From positions 352,625-416,624 of the forward strand of contig NZ_JHQL01000001.1 in the NCBI RefSeq assembly GCF_000712975.1: a DNA stretch of 64,000 bases, in the 5' to 3' direction. How positions within the stretch are numbered: the stretch's first letter is position 1; each line of letters begins with the position of its first letter. Below the pieces are notes generated by a model. It saw only the letters and a program-made list of their open reading frames with translations, was not told where the DNA came from and made no database searches. The position numbers and the translations under genes are program-made. Source of the stretch: Vreelandella neptunia (lineage in GTDB: Bacteria > Pseudomonadota > Gammaproteobacteria > Pseudomonadales > Halomonadaceae). Below are positions 41,512-50,801 of the stretch, piece by piece.

Positions 41512-42561
41512 ATGAAGTGCTTTTACCACCCTGATCAAGACCACCATGCGCCGCCGACCTTTCTGCTGCGCGGTCAGCCGGCACCTTCACCTGAAGGGCC
41601 GGTTCGCGCTGAGCTGCTTAGCAAAGGGCTAGCGGCGGCTGGTTTGAGCCTAACGGCACCTAGTGAAACCGACTCGCCGACGCTGCGTAAACGCCTTGAG
41701 CAGATTCATACGCCGCGCTATTTACGCTTCTTGGAAACGATTTATGCGCGTTGGCAAGCGCTGCCTAATGCAGCGGCGCTGGTAGCACCTAACGTTCACC
41801 CTTGTGGGGGGGCGAGCCACTATCCACGTCACCCTGTTGGCCAGGCGGGCTGGCATTTACACGATATGGCCTGCCCGTTAAGCGACACCAGCTTTAAAGG
41901 GGCACTCGCTTCGGCGGCGACTGCCGTGGCGGCAACTGAGGAAGTGATGAGTGGAGCATCGCTCGACTCCCCCTCTCGTGCTTATGCCCTGTGTCGGCCA
42001 CCAGGACATCATGCAGGGCCAGACAACGCGGGCGGTTTCTGCTTGCTGAATAACGCTGCCTTGGCTGCCAGCGTGCTGCGTGAAAAGTTCGCTAAAGTAG
42101 CGATCATTGATGTGGACTTACACCACGGCAATGGCACTCAGGATATTTTCTATTCGCGCGGGGATGTCTGGACCGGCTCTGTACACGTCAATCCCAGTGA
42201 TTTTTACCCTTTCTTCTGGGGGGGAGTGGATGAAGCCGGTAACGAAGAGGGCAAAGGTGCCAACGTTAATCTACCTTTGCCGTTGGGCAGTGATGGCGAG
42301 ACCTATCTGAACGCCGTGGCCACTCTGATTGAGCAGCTCAACCGTTACCAGCCTGAAGCGGTGGTGGTGTCCTTGGGGTTGGATGCCCATAAGGATGACC
42401 CACTGGCGGGGTTTAACGTCGAAACGGAAGCCTTTGTGGCTCTGGGTGAGCTGTTGAGCGGTTTATCACAGCCCACCGTGGTCATTCAGGAGGGGGGCTA
42501 TCCAACCGAACATCTCAGCGCTAACCTAGCCGCTTTTATGCGCGGTTATCAGAGAAGTTGA
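41512..42561 (+). CDS. Acetylpolyamine amidohydrolase-like deacetylase (HDAC fold)
   Basis: Zinc hydrolase of the arginase/deacetylase fold, 349 residues. It resembles Mycoplana-type acetylpolyamine amidohydrolase closely: CRPPGHHAGPDNAGGFCLLN (active-site His pair at ~166-167), IIDVDLHHGNGTQDIFYSRGD (zinc Asp202 and His204), SLGLDAHKDDPLAGF (third zinc Asp) and VIQEGGYPTEHLS (catalytic Tyr region). Expected to remove acetyl or other acyl groups from amines. Thirty bases after the cyclodeaminase gene and ten before a second, different deacetylase. Confidence 0.9.
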   Translation: MKCFYHPDQDHHAPPTFLLRGQPAPSPEGPVRAELLSKGLAAAGLSLTAPSETDSPTLRKRLEQIHTPRYLRFLETIYARWQALPNAAALVAPNVHPCGGASHYPRHPVGQAGWHLHDMACPLSDTSFKGALASAATAVAATEEVMSGASLDSPSRAYALCRPPGHHAGPDNAGGFCLLNNAALAASVLREKFAKVAIIDVDLHHGNGTQDIFYSRGDVWTGSVHVNPSDFYPFFWGGVDEAGNEEGKGANVNLPLPLGSDGETYLNAVATLIEQLNRYQPEAVVVSLGLDAHKDDPLAGFNVETEAFVALGELLSGLSQPTVVIQEGGYPTEHLSANLAAFMRGYQRS

Positions 42562-42571
42562 GAGAAGCTCA

Positions 42572-43678
42572 ATGAGTAACACAGGGTTTTACTGGCACGA
42601 ACGCTGCTTTTGGCACGACCAGGGTGCGATTGGCGTTTTTTCCGCTCCTGGCGAATTTCTGCAGCCGCAGCCTGCATCGGAAAGTCCCGAAAGCAAGCGT
42701 CGGCTGAAAAACCTGCTTGAAGTCAGCGGCCTGATAGATGAACTGAAGGTAGTTAAGCCACCCGCTGTTGCACAGGAAGACCTGCTGCGCTTTCACACCC
42801 CGCGTTACCTGAAAATGCTGGCGGAAGCCGATGCGAATGGCGGTGGCAACGGCGGTGACTGCGCGCCCTTTACGCCTGGCAGCTGGGCCGCTGCAAAGCA
42901 TTCAGCGGGGCTTGCTGTGGCAGCGGTAGAAGACGTGGCGCTTGGGCATGTCAATAACGCTTATGCGCTTTGCCGCCCGCCGGGGCATCACGCCGAGGCG
43001 GATCAGGGGCGCGGGTTTTGCTTGCTGGGTAATATCCCGGTAGCGGTGATGCGTGCCCGGGCCTTAGGGCAAGTGAAGCGTGTAGCGATTCTTGATTGGG
43101 ACGTGCACCACGGTAACAGCCAGCAGTCGGCGTTCTACGCTGAGCCTGAGGTGTTTACCATTTCCGTTCATCAAGCCGCGAACTATCCGCTTGATACCGG
43201 TAGTTTTGAAGAGCAGGGAGACGGCGAGGGGCTAGGGGCAAATCTCAACCTTCCGCTGCCGCCGGGCTGTGGTTTGGGCGCTTATCGCTATGCGATGGAG
43301 TCGCTGGTGTTGCCAGCCCTGGAAGCGTTTAACCCCGATTTAATCGTGGTGGCCTGTGGCTATGATGCTTGTGCCAAAGACCCGCTAGGCACGATGCTGC
43401 TCAACAGTGCGGCGTTTGCCGAAATGACCGCACAGCTAAAGGCGCTTGCCGCCCGTTGCTGTCAGGGGAAGCTAGTCTTCGTCCATGAAGGCGGCTACTC
43501 AGAAGGCTATGTGCCGCTATGTGGGCACAGCGTTATCCAAACCTTAGCCGGTAGCAGTATTAGTGTACCTGACCCGCAAAACGATGAAATTGCTGCCTGG
43601 GGGTATCAGGCCTTACAACCGCACCAGCAGGCGCTTATCGACGGCTGGCGCCAACAGTGGGAGCAATGCACGCAATGA
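42572..43678 (+). CDS. Class II histone deacetylase-like amidohydrolase
   Basis: Second HDAC-fold hydrolase (368 residues), closer to the Alcaligenes/Bordetella HDAH group than to its neighbour. Key motifs: YALCRPPGHHAEADQGRGFC, AILDWDVHHGNSQQSAFY (zinc Asp and His), VACGYDACAKDPLG (zinc Asp) and VFVHEGGYSEGY (Tyr). The usual HHGNGTQ reads HHGNSQQ here. Ten bases separate it from the gene before; its stop overlaps the next start (ATGA), so the set is cotranscribed. Natural substrate unknown. Confidence 0.9.
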   Translation: MSNTGFYWHERCFWHDQGAIGVFSAPGEFLQPQPASESPESKRRLKNLLEVSGLIDELKVVKPPAVAQEDLLRFHTPRYLKMLAEADANGGGNGGDCAPFTPGSWAAAKHSAGLAVAAVEDVALGHVNNAYALCRPPGHHAEADQGRGFCLLGNIPVAVMRARALGQVKRVAILDWDVHHGNSQQSAFYAEPEVFTISVHQAANYPLDTGSFEEQGDGEGLGANLNLPLPPGCGLGAYRYAMESLVLPALEAFNPDLIVVACGYDACAKDPLGTMLLNSAAFAEMTAQLKALAARCCQGKLVFVHEGGYSEGYVPLCGHSVIQTLAGSSISVPDPQNDEIAAWGYQALQPHQQALIDGWRQQWEQCTQ

Positions 43679-44631
43679 CACCGCTTTATGATCGCGATGG
43701 TTGGATTTGGCAGGATGGTGAATGGCTGGCTTGGCGGGAGGCCAAGGTTCATGTGTTTACCCATACGCTGCACTACGGAATGGGTTGCTTTGAGGGCGTG
43801 CGTGCCTATGAAGGTGAGCAGGGAACGGCGCTGTTTCGGGTAGCTGAGCATACCCGCCGCTTGGCAGAGAGCGCCCACTCCTTAGATATTCCGCTCGCTT
43901 TTAGCGAAGAGGCGCTTATCGAGGCCCAGCAGGAGTGCCTGCGTAAAAATCAGCTAACTAACGCTTATCTTAAACCAACAGTGTTTCTTGGCGCGGAAGG
44001 CCTTGGCCTGCGAGCCAAAGGATTAAGCACCCATGTGATGATTGCTGCCTGGGATCTTGGGCCGTATCTATCGCCGGAGGCAACCCGCTGTGGGTTACGT
44101 GCGCTGACCTCTTCTTGGGCGCGTCACCACGTCAATATCAGTCTGTGTCGTGCCAAGACCAGCGGTCATTATGTGAATTCGATGCTGGCGCTGAATACCG
44201 CCGTGAAAGCAGGGTTTGATGAAACCATCATGCTCGATCCGGAAGGCTATGTGGCTGAAGCATCCGCTGCTAATGTGTTCTTATTGCGCGATGGCGTACT
44301 GCACACGCCCGAAGTGACGTCCTGCTTGCAGGGCATCACCCGCGACAGTGTGATTCAGTTAGCCCGCGAAGCGCTGGGCATAGAAGTGCGTGAGCGACGC
44401 ATCACCCGCGATGAGCTGTATACCGCCGATGAGGCATTTTTAACCGGTACCGCTGCGGAAATTCTTCCTCTGCGTGAACTGGATGGCCGCCGCATCGGGG
44501 TAAGGGCGGGTGCGCCGGCAGTCGACGCACCGATACCGGACGACAGTGTGACCGCGCGCTTGCAGCGCCTGTATCGCCAAGCAGTACGCGGCGAGCTGGC
44601 CGCATTCAAGCACTGGTTAACACCCGCCTAG
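43675..44631 (+). CDS. Class IV (branched-chain-type) aminotransferase
   Basis: PLP fold-type IV aminotransferase, similar to IlvE, 318 residues from ATG 43675, which overlaps the preceding stop by four bases. Motifs: HTLHYGMGCFEGVRAY, the PLP lysine in SLCRAKTSGHYVNSMLA, ETIMLDPEGYVAEASAANVF and the phosphate-site GTAAEILPL. The context with deacetylases suggests a specialised catabolic transaminase rather than housekeeping IlvE. Last gene of the plus-strand group, followed by a bidirectional terminator. Confidence 0.9.
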   Translation: MTPLYDRDGWIWQDGEWLAWREAKVHVFTHTLHYGMGCFEGVRAYEGEQGTALFRVAEHTRRLAESAHSLDIPLAFSEEALIEAQQECLRKNQLTNAYLKPTVFLGAEGLGLRAKGLSTHVMIAAWDLGPYLSPEATRCGLRALTSSWARHHVNISLCRAKTSGHYVNSMLALNTAVKAGFDETIMLDPEGYVAEASAANVFLLRDGVLHTPEVTSCLQGITRDSVIQLAREALGIEVRERRITRDELYTADEAFLTGTAAEILPLRELDGRRIGVRAGAPAVDAPIPDDSVTARLQRLYRQAVRGELAAFKHWLTPA

Positions 44632-44664
44632 GTTCGTTCTACCTAACCCGCCCAGTGTTTAAAT

Positions 44665-44700
44665 AATGCCTGACAGCTAGTGCTGTCAGGCATTCTCTTT
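44665..44700. terminator. Bidirectional terminator between the aminotransferase genes
   Basis: AATGCCTGACAGC and GCTGTCAGGCATT flank a TAGT loop, followed by CTCTTT on the plus strand. It overlaps the last codons of the convergent minus-strand aminotransferase. Confidence 0.85.
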
Positions 44701-45795
44701 AATGGCCTGCTCAAGAATCGCCAGCTGCCCTGGTTCCAGAGCATCCGCGACGGCGGTAATGCGTAAGACATGACCAAGTGCTGGGTGAGCGGGGCGTGCG
44801 ATTAAACGGCCTGCTTCCAGTAGCTCGCGGTTTACCCGCTCGGCCAGTTCGGCAGTTGGTAAGCGAATGCCGATAAAGTTGGTGGCGCTAGGCAGTACGT
44901 CGGCACCCAGTGCCTGGAAATAAGCTGCTAACTGTTCCCGCCGTGCTTTCACTTCCGCAACATGCTGGTTAACTTCATCAGGGTGGTCGAGCACGACTTC
45001 TGCGGCTGCCTGGGTAAAGGTGGATACCGCGTAGTGAATGCGTACCTTCATCATCAAGGCAAGCACATCAGGGTCAGCAATCGCATAGCCAATGCGTAAG
45101 CCTGCTAAGCCGTGGGCTTTTGACAGAGTGCGTAGGCGAATGACACCAGGAAGTGCCTTGGCCGCGAAGTCACTGTTGGCGTCATCACGAAAATCGCCAT
45201 ACGCCTCATCCAGCAGCAGCCAGCAGGTATCCGGCAGTGCGTCGCGCAGCTTGAGAATGGCACTGTCGCTATGCAGGTGGCCGCTAGGGTTATCCGGGTT
45301 GGCTAAATAGACCAGCTGGGCATTTTCCTGGTGTGCTGCCGCCGCTAACGCTTCCAAATCAGGGGCCAGTAGGCCAGGGGCTTCAACATAGCTAGGTTCT
45401 ACTAAGTGGCAACCCTGGCCTTTCGCAAAGTAACCAAAGGTTGGGTAAGTGCCCGCCGTACTAACCACGGTGTCGCCCGGTGTGCAGGTGGTGCGCAGTG
45501 CTAACGCAATCAAGCTGTCGGCACCGGCATCCACCAGCAAGTGGTCAAGCGGTATACCTTGCTGGGCGCTTAGTCGCTGACGCACGCCGAGAGCTTCTGC
45601 ATCGCCGTAGCAATAAACATGCTCGACGACAGCATCGCCAAAATGCTCACGTAGCGCACGATGGGGCATGTCCAGCCCTTCATTAGAGCCCAATCGATGA
45701 GGGATCTCGCGGCCAATGCGGCGCTCCAAAACTTTAATCCCAGGAAACGGATTAAGGGGACCGTCACCAGTAAGATGATGGGGGTAGGAGGGCAT
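44686..45795 (-). CDS. HisC-like class I/II aminotransferase
   Basis: PLP fold-type I enzyme, 369 residues, of the histidinol-phosphate aminotransferase group. Visible: KVLERRIGREIPHRLGSNEG, the VYLANPDNPSGHLHS segment, LLLDEAYGDF, the PLP lysine in RTLSKAHGLAGLRIGYAIAD and the late RITAVADALEPGQLAIL. No other histidine genes are near; it is the last gene of the ABC-transporter/FAD-oxidase operon, 30 bases after the dehydrogenase gene, so a catabolic role is more likely. Substrate unknown. Confidence 0.85.
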   Translation of the reverse strand: MPSYPHHLTGDGPLNPFPGIKVLERRIGREIPHRLGSNEGLDMPHRALREHFGDAVVEHVYCYGDAEALGVRQRLSAQQGIPLDHLLVDAGADSLIALALRTTCTPGDTVVSTAGTYPTFGYFAKGQGCHLVEPSYVEAPGLLAPDLEALAAAAHQENAQLVYLANPDNPSGHLHSDSAILKLRDALPDTCWLLLDEAYGDFRDDANSDFAAKALPGVIRLRTLSKAHGLAGLRIGYAIADPDVLALMMKVRIHYAVSTFTQAAAEVVLDHPDEVNQHVAEVKARREQLAAYFQALGADVLPSATNFIGIRLPTAELAERVNRELLEAGRLIARPAHPALGHVLRITAVADALEPGQLAILEQAIKENA

Positions 45796-45825
45796 ATTGG
45801 TATCCTAAGAGAATAGTGAATATTG

Positions 45826-47208
45826 TTAGCTCAAAATCTTACCGCGATTAAGCAGCTGGTGCGGGTCAAACGCCTGCTTGAGTGTGTGCATTAATTCAAT
45901 TTCCGCCTGAGAGCGGCAGGTGCTAAGCCAGGGGCGTTTTTCTAAACCAATGCCATGCTCCGCTGAAACAGAGCCTCCTAGTGCTTTAAGTGGCTCGTAA
46001 ACCAGTGTTTCTACCGCATGGCGCTCTTCTGGTGCATCGCTGCCAACGCTAACAGAAATATGCAGGTTGCCATCGCCAAGGTGGCCAAATACCACCAAGC
46101 GGCCATCTGGCCAGCGTTGTACCAGTTGCTTCTCTAAGGCATCGGTATAGCGCTGCATATCGGCAATGGGCAGGCTGACATCAAAGGTAAAGATGGGTGC
46201 CAGCCCCTTGATGAGCCCTTCAATATCTTCTCGTATCGCCCAGAGACCATCGCTTTGTGCGCTTGATTGGGCAATCACCGCATCGACGACTAAGTCTTGT
46301 TCAAATGCCTGTTCAAGCGCTGCCCGGAATTGCTCTGCATGGTGGGTTTCATCGTTGCCGAGTGATTCGATAATCACATAAAAGGGGTGTTCTGCTGGGA
46401 TCGGGGGCGTGTGCCTCGCCAGGGTTTCAGTGAGCAGGCGATAGTGGTTTTGCCACATTACCTCAAACGCACCCAGGCCACCCCCAAGCGCTTTGCCCAT
46501 ATGGCTTAATAGCCCGGTGAGCGCGTCAAACGAGGGGCAGGCCACCAGCGCCGTTTGCTCGCTAGGAGTAGGCGGCTGTAGCCGCAGCACGGCGCGTGTA
46601 ATAATCCCAAGGGTGCCTTCACTGCCAATAAATAGCTGCTTTAAATCAAACCCTGCATTGTTTTTCAGCATGCGGTTCATGGAGCTGACAACACGCCCGT
46701 CGGCCATCACTGCTTCCAGCCCCAGTACTTGCTGGCGCATCATGCCGTAGCGAATCACCCTCACACCGCCAGCATTGGTGGCGATATTGCCGCCAATCGT
46801 ACAGCTTCCGCGTGCGCCTAAATCCAGCGGGAACTGAAGGCCAACCTCGTTAGCAGCTTCCTGTACCCGCTGAAGTGGCGCTCCGGCTTGCACGGTAATG
46901 GTGCCACCGACTTGGTCAATTTCTTCAATAGCGGTCATGCGCTCCAGGGAAATGACCAGCTCCCCTGGGCTAGCCTCCGCGCCATGCACTAAACCGGTTA
47001 AGCCGCCGTGGGTTACCACTGGCTGTTTAAGCGCGTGGCATGCCTGCATAACAGCCGCTAACTGTTCGGTATCTGCCGGGCGCACAATGGCGCCTGCCTG
47101 GCAGGGCGCACCGGTCATCCAGTCAACACGGCGACTAGTGACATCATTGCCCGTGAGCACATGGGCAGCACCAACAAGTTTACGCAGCGCCTCCAGGGTT
47201 ATCTGCAT
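45826..47208 (-). CDS. FAD-binding D-2-hydroxyacid dehydrogenase (GlcD/D2HGDH type)
   Basis: Flavoprotein of the VAO/PCMH superfamily, 460 residues. The FAD domain shows VTHGGLTGLVHGAEASPGEL and GARGSCTIGGNIATNAGGVR; the C-terminal substrate domain has VVFGHLGDGNLHISVSV (metal-site histidines) and SAEHGIGLEKRPWL. These mark D-2-hydroxyglutarate or D-lactate dehydrogenase-like enzymes. In the operon it could oxidise the hydroxyacid arm of the imported compound; electron acceptor unknown. Confidence 0.88.
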   Translation of the reverse strand: MQITLEALRKLVGAAHVLTGNDVTSRRVDWMTGAPCQAGAIVRPADTEQLAAVMQACHALKQPVVTHGGLTGLVHGAEASPGELVISLERMTAIEEIDQVGGTITVQAGAPLQRVQEAANEVGLQFPLDLGARGSCTIGGNIATNAGGVRVIRYGMMRQQVLGLEAVMADGRVVSSMNRMLKNNAGFDLKQLFIGSEGTLGIITRAVLRLQPPTPSEQTALVACPSFDALTGLLSHMGKALGGGLGAFEVMWQNHYRLLTETLARHTPPIPAEHPFYVIIESLGNDETHHAEQFRAALEQAFEQDLVVDAVIAQSSAQSDGLWAIREDIEGLIKGLAPIFTFDVSLPIADMQRYTDALEKQLVQRWPDGRLVVFGHLGDGNLHISVSVGSDAPEERHAVETLVYEPLKALGGSVSAEHGIGLEKRPWLSTCRSQAEIELMHTLKQAFDPHQLLNRGKILS

Positions 47209-47244
47209 GGGTGTTCCTTGGTAAAGAGGTTAACGATTCAGTGA

Positions 47245-48900
47245 TTAGGCGGTAGCCGCCACCGGCGCTTGACGACCAGGAATCGCATCAAGCAGCGACT
47301 GGGTATAGGCTTCTTTTGGCTGAAGGAATATTTGTTCAGCGCTGCCTTGCTCAACAATACGGCCATGCTGCATTACCACGATGCGATCGCAAATTTGCGC
47401 AGCTACCCGTAAATCGTGGGTAATAAACAGTAGTGAAAGCGAAAGCCGTTGCTTCAGTTCTTCAAGCAGCTCAAGCACCTGGGCTTGAATAGACACATCC
47501 AGTGCTGAGACTGCTTCATCTGCCACAATAAGCTCTGGATTTAACGCTAACGCACGGGCAATGCCAATGCGCTGGCGCTGCCCGCCGGAAAACTCATGGG
47601 GGTAGCGCTCCACGGCGCTTGCGCCAAGACCCACTAGGTCAAGCAATTCCCCCGCTTGTTTCAGGGCAGTGGCTTTGGGGGTGCCATTGGCCATAGGCCC
47701 TTGTGCGATCGCCATGCCGACCCGAGTACGTGGGTTAAGCGAGGCGTAGGGGTCCTGAAAAATCATCTGCACGCGGTGGCGTTCACGACGCAATGCATCG
47801 CCCTTTAGCTGTGAAAGATTAACACCATCGAGCAGCAGTTCACCGCTATCTGGATGTTCAAGACGCACCACACAGCGGCCAAGGGTAGATTTCCCCGACC
47901 CCGATTCGCCAACAATGCCGATAGTTTCGCCGCGCGCCAAGGTTAGCGAGATATCATCCAGCGCGCGAACTTCGCGGGCCGTTTTAAACCATCCCCCGCG
48001 TGAACGAAAGACTTTATTTAGCTGTTTGATCTCTAGCAGTGGGGCCACCTGGCTTGTCTCACGGTGGGGTGGCACAGCATTGCTGGGAATGGCGGCAATC
48101 AGTGCTTGTGTATAAGCATTTTGTGGATTTTCCAGCACCTCTTTTGCTTCACCGATTTCGACAATTTTACCATGGCGCATAACACAAACGCGGTTGGCAA
48201 TTTCAGCCACGACCCCAAAATCATGGGTAATAAACATCACCGCCATACCACGGCGGCGCTGCAGATCACGAATAAGCTCAAGGATTTGGGCCTGGGTAGT
48301 CACATCCAGCGCGGTGGTGGGCTCGTCGGCGATTAACAGTACGGGCTCAAGGGCCAATGCCATGGCGATCATGACGCGTTGCCGCTGGCCGCCTGAAAGC
48401 TCAAAAGGATAAGCGCTAATGGCTTTTTCTGGCTGCGGGATACCGACTTCAATCAGCAGCTCCAGAGCGCGCGCTTGCCGTTGTTTGGGGGTTAATTGAC
48501 CGTGTGCTTCGAACACCTCAGCAATTTGGGCACCGACCCGCATTAACGGATTAAGCGCAGTCATCGGTTCCTGAAAAATCATGCCGATTTTAAGGCCGCG
48601 CAGGGCGCGATGCTGCTTCTCGGTGAGGGAGATAACGTCTTGTCCCAGAAAGTTGACCTCACCTTGAACGGGGCGAACGCCTTTAGGCAGCAGTCCCATC
48701 ACAGTGTTAGCAGCCATGGATTTACCTGAGCCGGACTCCCCGACCACGCACATGATTTCGCCGCGATTAACGTCGTAGCTAACGTTTTCCACCGCCAAGG
48801 CTCGGTCGGCCCCTTTGGGTAGCGCCACACTTAAGTCACGAATGCTAAGTACTGTTTCAGCTGATGGATGCTCTTTTTTAGAATCGGTAGTGACCGTCAT
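47245..48900 (-). CDS. Fused dipeptide-type ABC transporter ATPase (DppD-DppF-like)
   Basis: Single polypeptide of 551 residues carrying both ATPase domains that usually are separate DppD and DppF proteins. First domain: GESGSGKSMAANTVMG, LSGGQRQRVMIAMAL, LLIADEPTTALDV. Second: GESGSGKSTLGRCVVRL, FSGGQRQRIGIARAL, LIVADEAVSALDV. ATG 48900 lies just behind GGAGC and overlaps the upstream permease gene, whose stop is at 48911. GsiA-like in layout. Energises the importer with the two permeases upstream. Confidence 0.93.
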   Translation of the reverse strand: MTVTTDSKKEHPSAETVLSIRDLSVALPKGADRALAVENVSYDVNRGEIMCVVGESGSGKSMAANTVMGLLPKGVRPVQGEVNFLGQDVISLTEKQHRALRGLKIGMIFQEPMTALNPLMRVGAQIAEVFEAHGQLTPKQRQARALELLIEVGIPQPEKAISAYPFELSGGQRQRVMIAMALALEPVLLIADEPTTALDVTTQAQILELIRDLQRRRGMAVMFITHDFGVVAEIANRVCVMRHGKIVEIGEAKEVLENPQNAYTQALIAAIPSNAVPPHRETSQVAPLLEIKQLNKVFRSRGGWFKTAREVRALDDISLTLARGETIGIVGESGSGKSTLGRCVVRLEHPDSGELLLDGVNLSQLKGDALRRERHRVQMIFQDPYASLNPRTRVGMAIAQGPMANGTPKATALKQAGELLDLVGLGASAVERYPHEFSGGQRQRIGIARALALNPELIVADEAVSALDVSIQAQVLELLEELKQRLSLSLLFITHDLRVAAQICDRIVVMQHGRIVEQGSAEQIFLQPKEAYTQSLLDAIPGRQAPVAATA

Positions 48901-48910
48901 GAAGGGGCTC

Positions 48911-49744
48911 CTAGCGCTCGCGGGAAAGTTTGGGGTTAAGCGCATCGTCTAGCCCTTCACCGACTAAGTTCAATGCTAGAACGGTGAGCAGAATCGCTAC
49001 ACCAGGAAAGAAGCTCAGCCACCACGCTTGGCGAATAACCGTACGCGCTGCGCCAATCATGTAGCCCCAGGACATCACATTGGGGTCGCCCAAGCCTAAA
49101 AACGACAGCGCTGATTCCAGCAAAATAGCGGTAGCGACCATCAACGACGCCAACACAATAATTGGCGACAGCGTGTTAGGCAGAATCTGACGCAAGATAA
49201 TGGTGCTATTGGTTTGGCCAACCAAGCGAGCCGCTTCAACGTATTCACGGTGCCGCAACGACATAAACTCAGCCCTTACCAAACGGGCAACCGGGGGCCA
49301 ACTGACCAGCGCAATTGCCAGCACAATGGAGGTGATGCTGGGTTGCATAATTGCCACTAGCACAATTGCCAGGGCAAAGTTGGGGATGGTTTGAAAGAAC
49401 TCGGTAAAGCGCATGAGTACGTCGTCAATCAGCCCCCCGTAGTAGCCCGCAATCGCTCCCAGCGGCACGCCAATTAGTAGGGCAACGCTAGTGGATACCA
49501 AACCAATCAGCAGCGACACCCAGGCTCCATGCATTAACCCTGCAGCCACGTTGCGTCCCATGGTATCGGTGCCCAGCAGAAAACCGTCCTGGGAAAGCGG
49601 CGGCAAAAAGGGACGCTGAACCATGCGCCAGGGAGACTCAGGAAATAGCAGCGGAGCAAGAATCGCCATGGCGATAATCAATAGCAGAATGATCAGCCCT
49701 ACCAGGGCACCACGGTTTTGCGCAAAGCGTGCGAAAAAGCTCAT
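48911..49744 (-). CDS. ABC transporter permease (DppC-like)
   Basis: Inner-membrane permease of the peptide/nickel importer class, 277 residues with about six membrane helices. The EAA-loop region is seen in SLRHREYVEAARLVGQTNSTIILRQILPN and the family pattern LLGTDTMGRNVAAGLMHGA after the first helix. Its start overlaps the upstream permease stop by four bases. Confidence 0.93.
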   Translation of the reverse strand: MSFFARFAQNRGALVGLIILLLIIAMAILAPLLFPESPWRMVQRPFLPPLSQDGFLLGTDTMGRNVAAGLMHGAWVSLLIGLVSTSVALLIGVPLGAIAGYYGGLIDDVLMRFTEFFQTIPNFALAIVLVAIMQPSITSIVLAIALVSWPPVARLVRAEFMSLRHREYVEAARLVGQTNSTIILRQILPNTLSPIIVLASLMVATAILLESALSFLGLGDPNVMSWGYMIGAARTVIRQAWWLSFFPGVAILLTVLALNLVGEGLDDALNPKLSRER

Positions 49745-50718
49745 GAGGCCCCCTTAATGCGCGGATCAGCCAGGCGGTAAACCAAGTCGGTAAGAATATT
49801 GAAGACAATCACCAACGCCGCTGAGAAGAAGAAAATACCCAGCAACAGGTTGTAGTCACGCTGCTGTAGCGCTTCAAACATCAGTCGCCCAATACCCGGC
49901 CAAGCAAATACGGTTTCCGTCAGAATAGCGCCACCAACCATCTGCCCAGCCTGCAAGCCTGCCAGGGTGATAATCGGCAGTAAGGCATTGCGCAGAATGT
50001 GTCGGCGCTGAATGACGCTAGGCTTTAAACCCTTCGCACGGGCGGTTTTAACGAAGTCCTGCTGGGCTGCATCGAGCATTGAGGTGCGCGTCATACGGGT
50101 ATAAATCGCCATAAAAAATAGCGCCAGCGTGGTGGCAGGCAGTATTAAATGCTTGGCGACATCCAGCACAAGCGCAAAGCCAGTGTGGCCCGCGCCAACC
50201 GTGTAAAGACCATAAGCGGGCAGCCAACCAAGATAAACAGAAAACACCACCACCGACATCAGTGCTACCCAAAACAAGGGCGTGGCATAAAACACTAAGG
50301 CCAGCGCCATAATTAGCGAGCCAGAGGGCTTTTTAACCCGCGCCGCTGCCATGGAACCTGCCACTATGCCGAGCACCAGCGAGAGCACAAACGCCGTGCC
50401 GGTTAGCAACAGCGTGGCGGGTAAGCGATCCATAATCAGATCAAAAACAGGTACACCAAGCCGATAGGAGTAACCAAAATCGAGCATGGCAATGCCTGAT
50501 ACGTAACGCCACAGTTGCACATATATCGGCTGATCAAGTCCGAAGCGTTCACGTAACTGGTTGAGAAACTCCTGGTCAGCCGCGCCCGCCTCACCGGCTA
50601 AAATCGCCGCAGGGTCTCCGGGGGCCATCTGAATAAGAAAGAAGTTAAAAATAACGATTAAGAACAATACGATAACGGCCTTCAATAGCCGCATCACTAT
50701 CAAGCGAGCGTAAACCAT
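49741..50718 (-). CDS. ABC transporter permease (DppB-like)
   Basis: Partner permease of 325 residues. ATG 50718 has AGGAAGG upstream and gives VYARLIVMRLLKAVIVLFLI, the first membrane helix. The EAA loop is in ARAKGLKPSVIQRRHILRNALLPIITL and the family closing region ADPRIKGAS is present. It follows the binding-protein gene in the operon. Confidence 0.93.
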   Translation of the reverse strand: MVYARLIVMRLLKAVIVLFLIVIFNFFLIQMAPGDPAAILAGEAGAADQEFLNQLRERFGLDQPIYVQLWRYVSGIAMLDFGYSYRLGVPVFDLIMDRLPATLLLTGTAFVLSLVLGIVAGSMAAARVKKPSGSLIMALALVFYATPLFWVALMSVVVFSVYLGWLPAYGLYTVGAGHTGFALVLDVAKHLILPATTLALFFMAIYTRMTRTSMLDAAQQDFVKTARAKGLKPSVIQRRHILRNALLPIITLAGLQAGQMVGGAILTETVFAWPGIGRLMFEALQQRDYNLLLGIFFFSAALVIVFNILTDLVYRLADPRIKGAS

Positions 50719-50801
50719 AGACACCTTCCTGACCGACACCTTCATGACATGGCTGAAGCACCCAGGCAGCTGGCGCTACCTGGGTGGGGCTGTGGCTAAA
50801 A

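Noticed and set aside
41512..43678. True histone deacetylases acting on chromatin
   Set aside because: Bacterial members of this fold act on small acylated amines or unknown substrates, and the first copy matches acetylpolyamine hydrolases.
44686..45795. Histidine biosynthesis gene hisC
   Set aside because: The fold fits, but it sits at the end of a catabolic importer operon with no his genes nearby, so no gene symbol was given.
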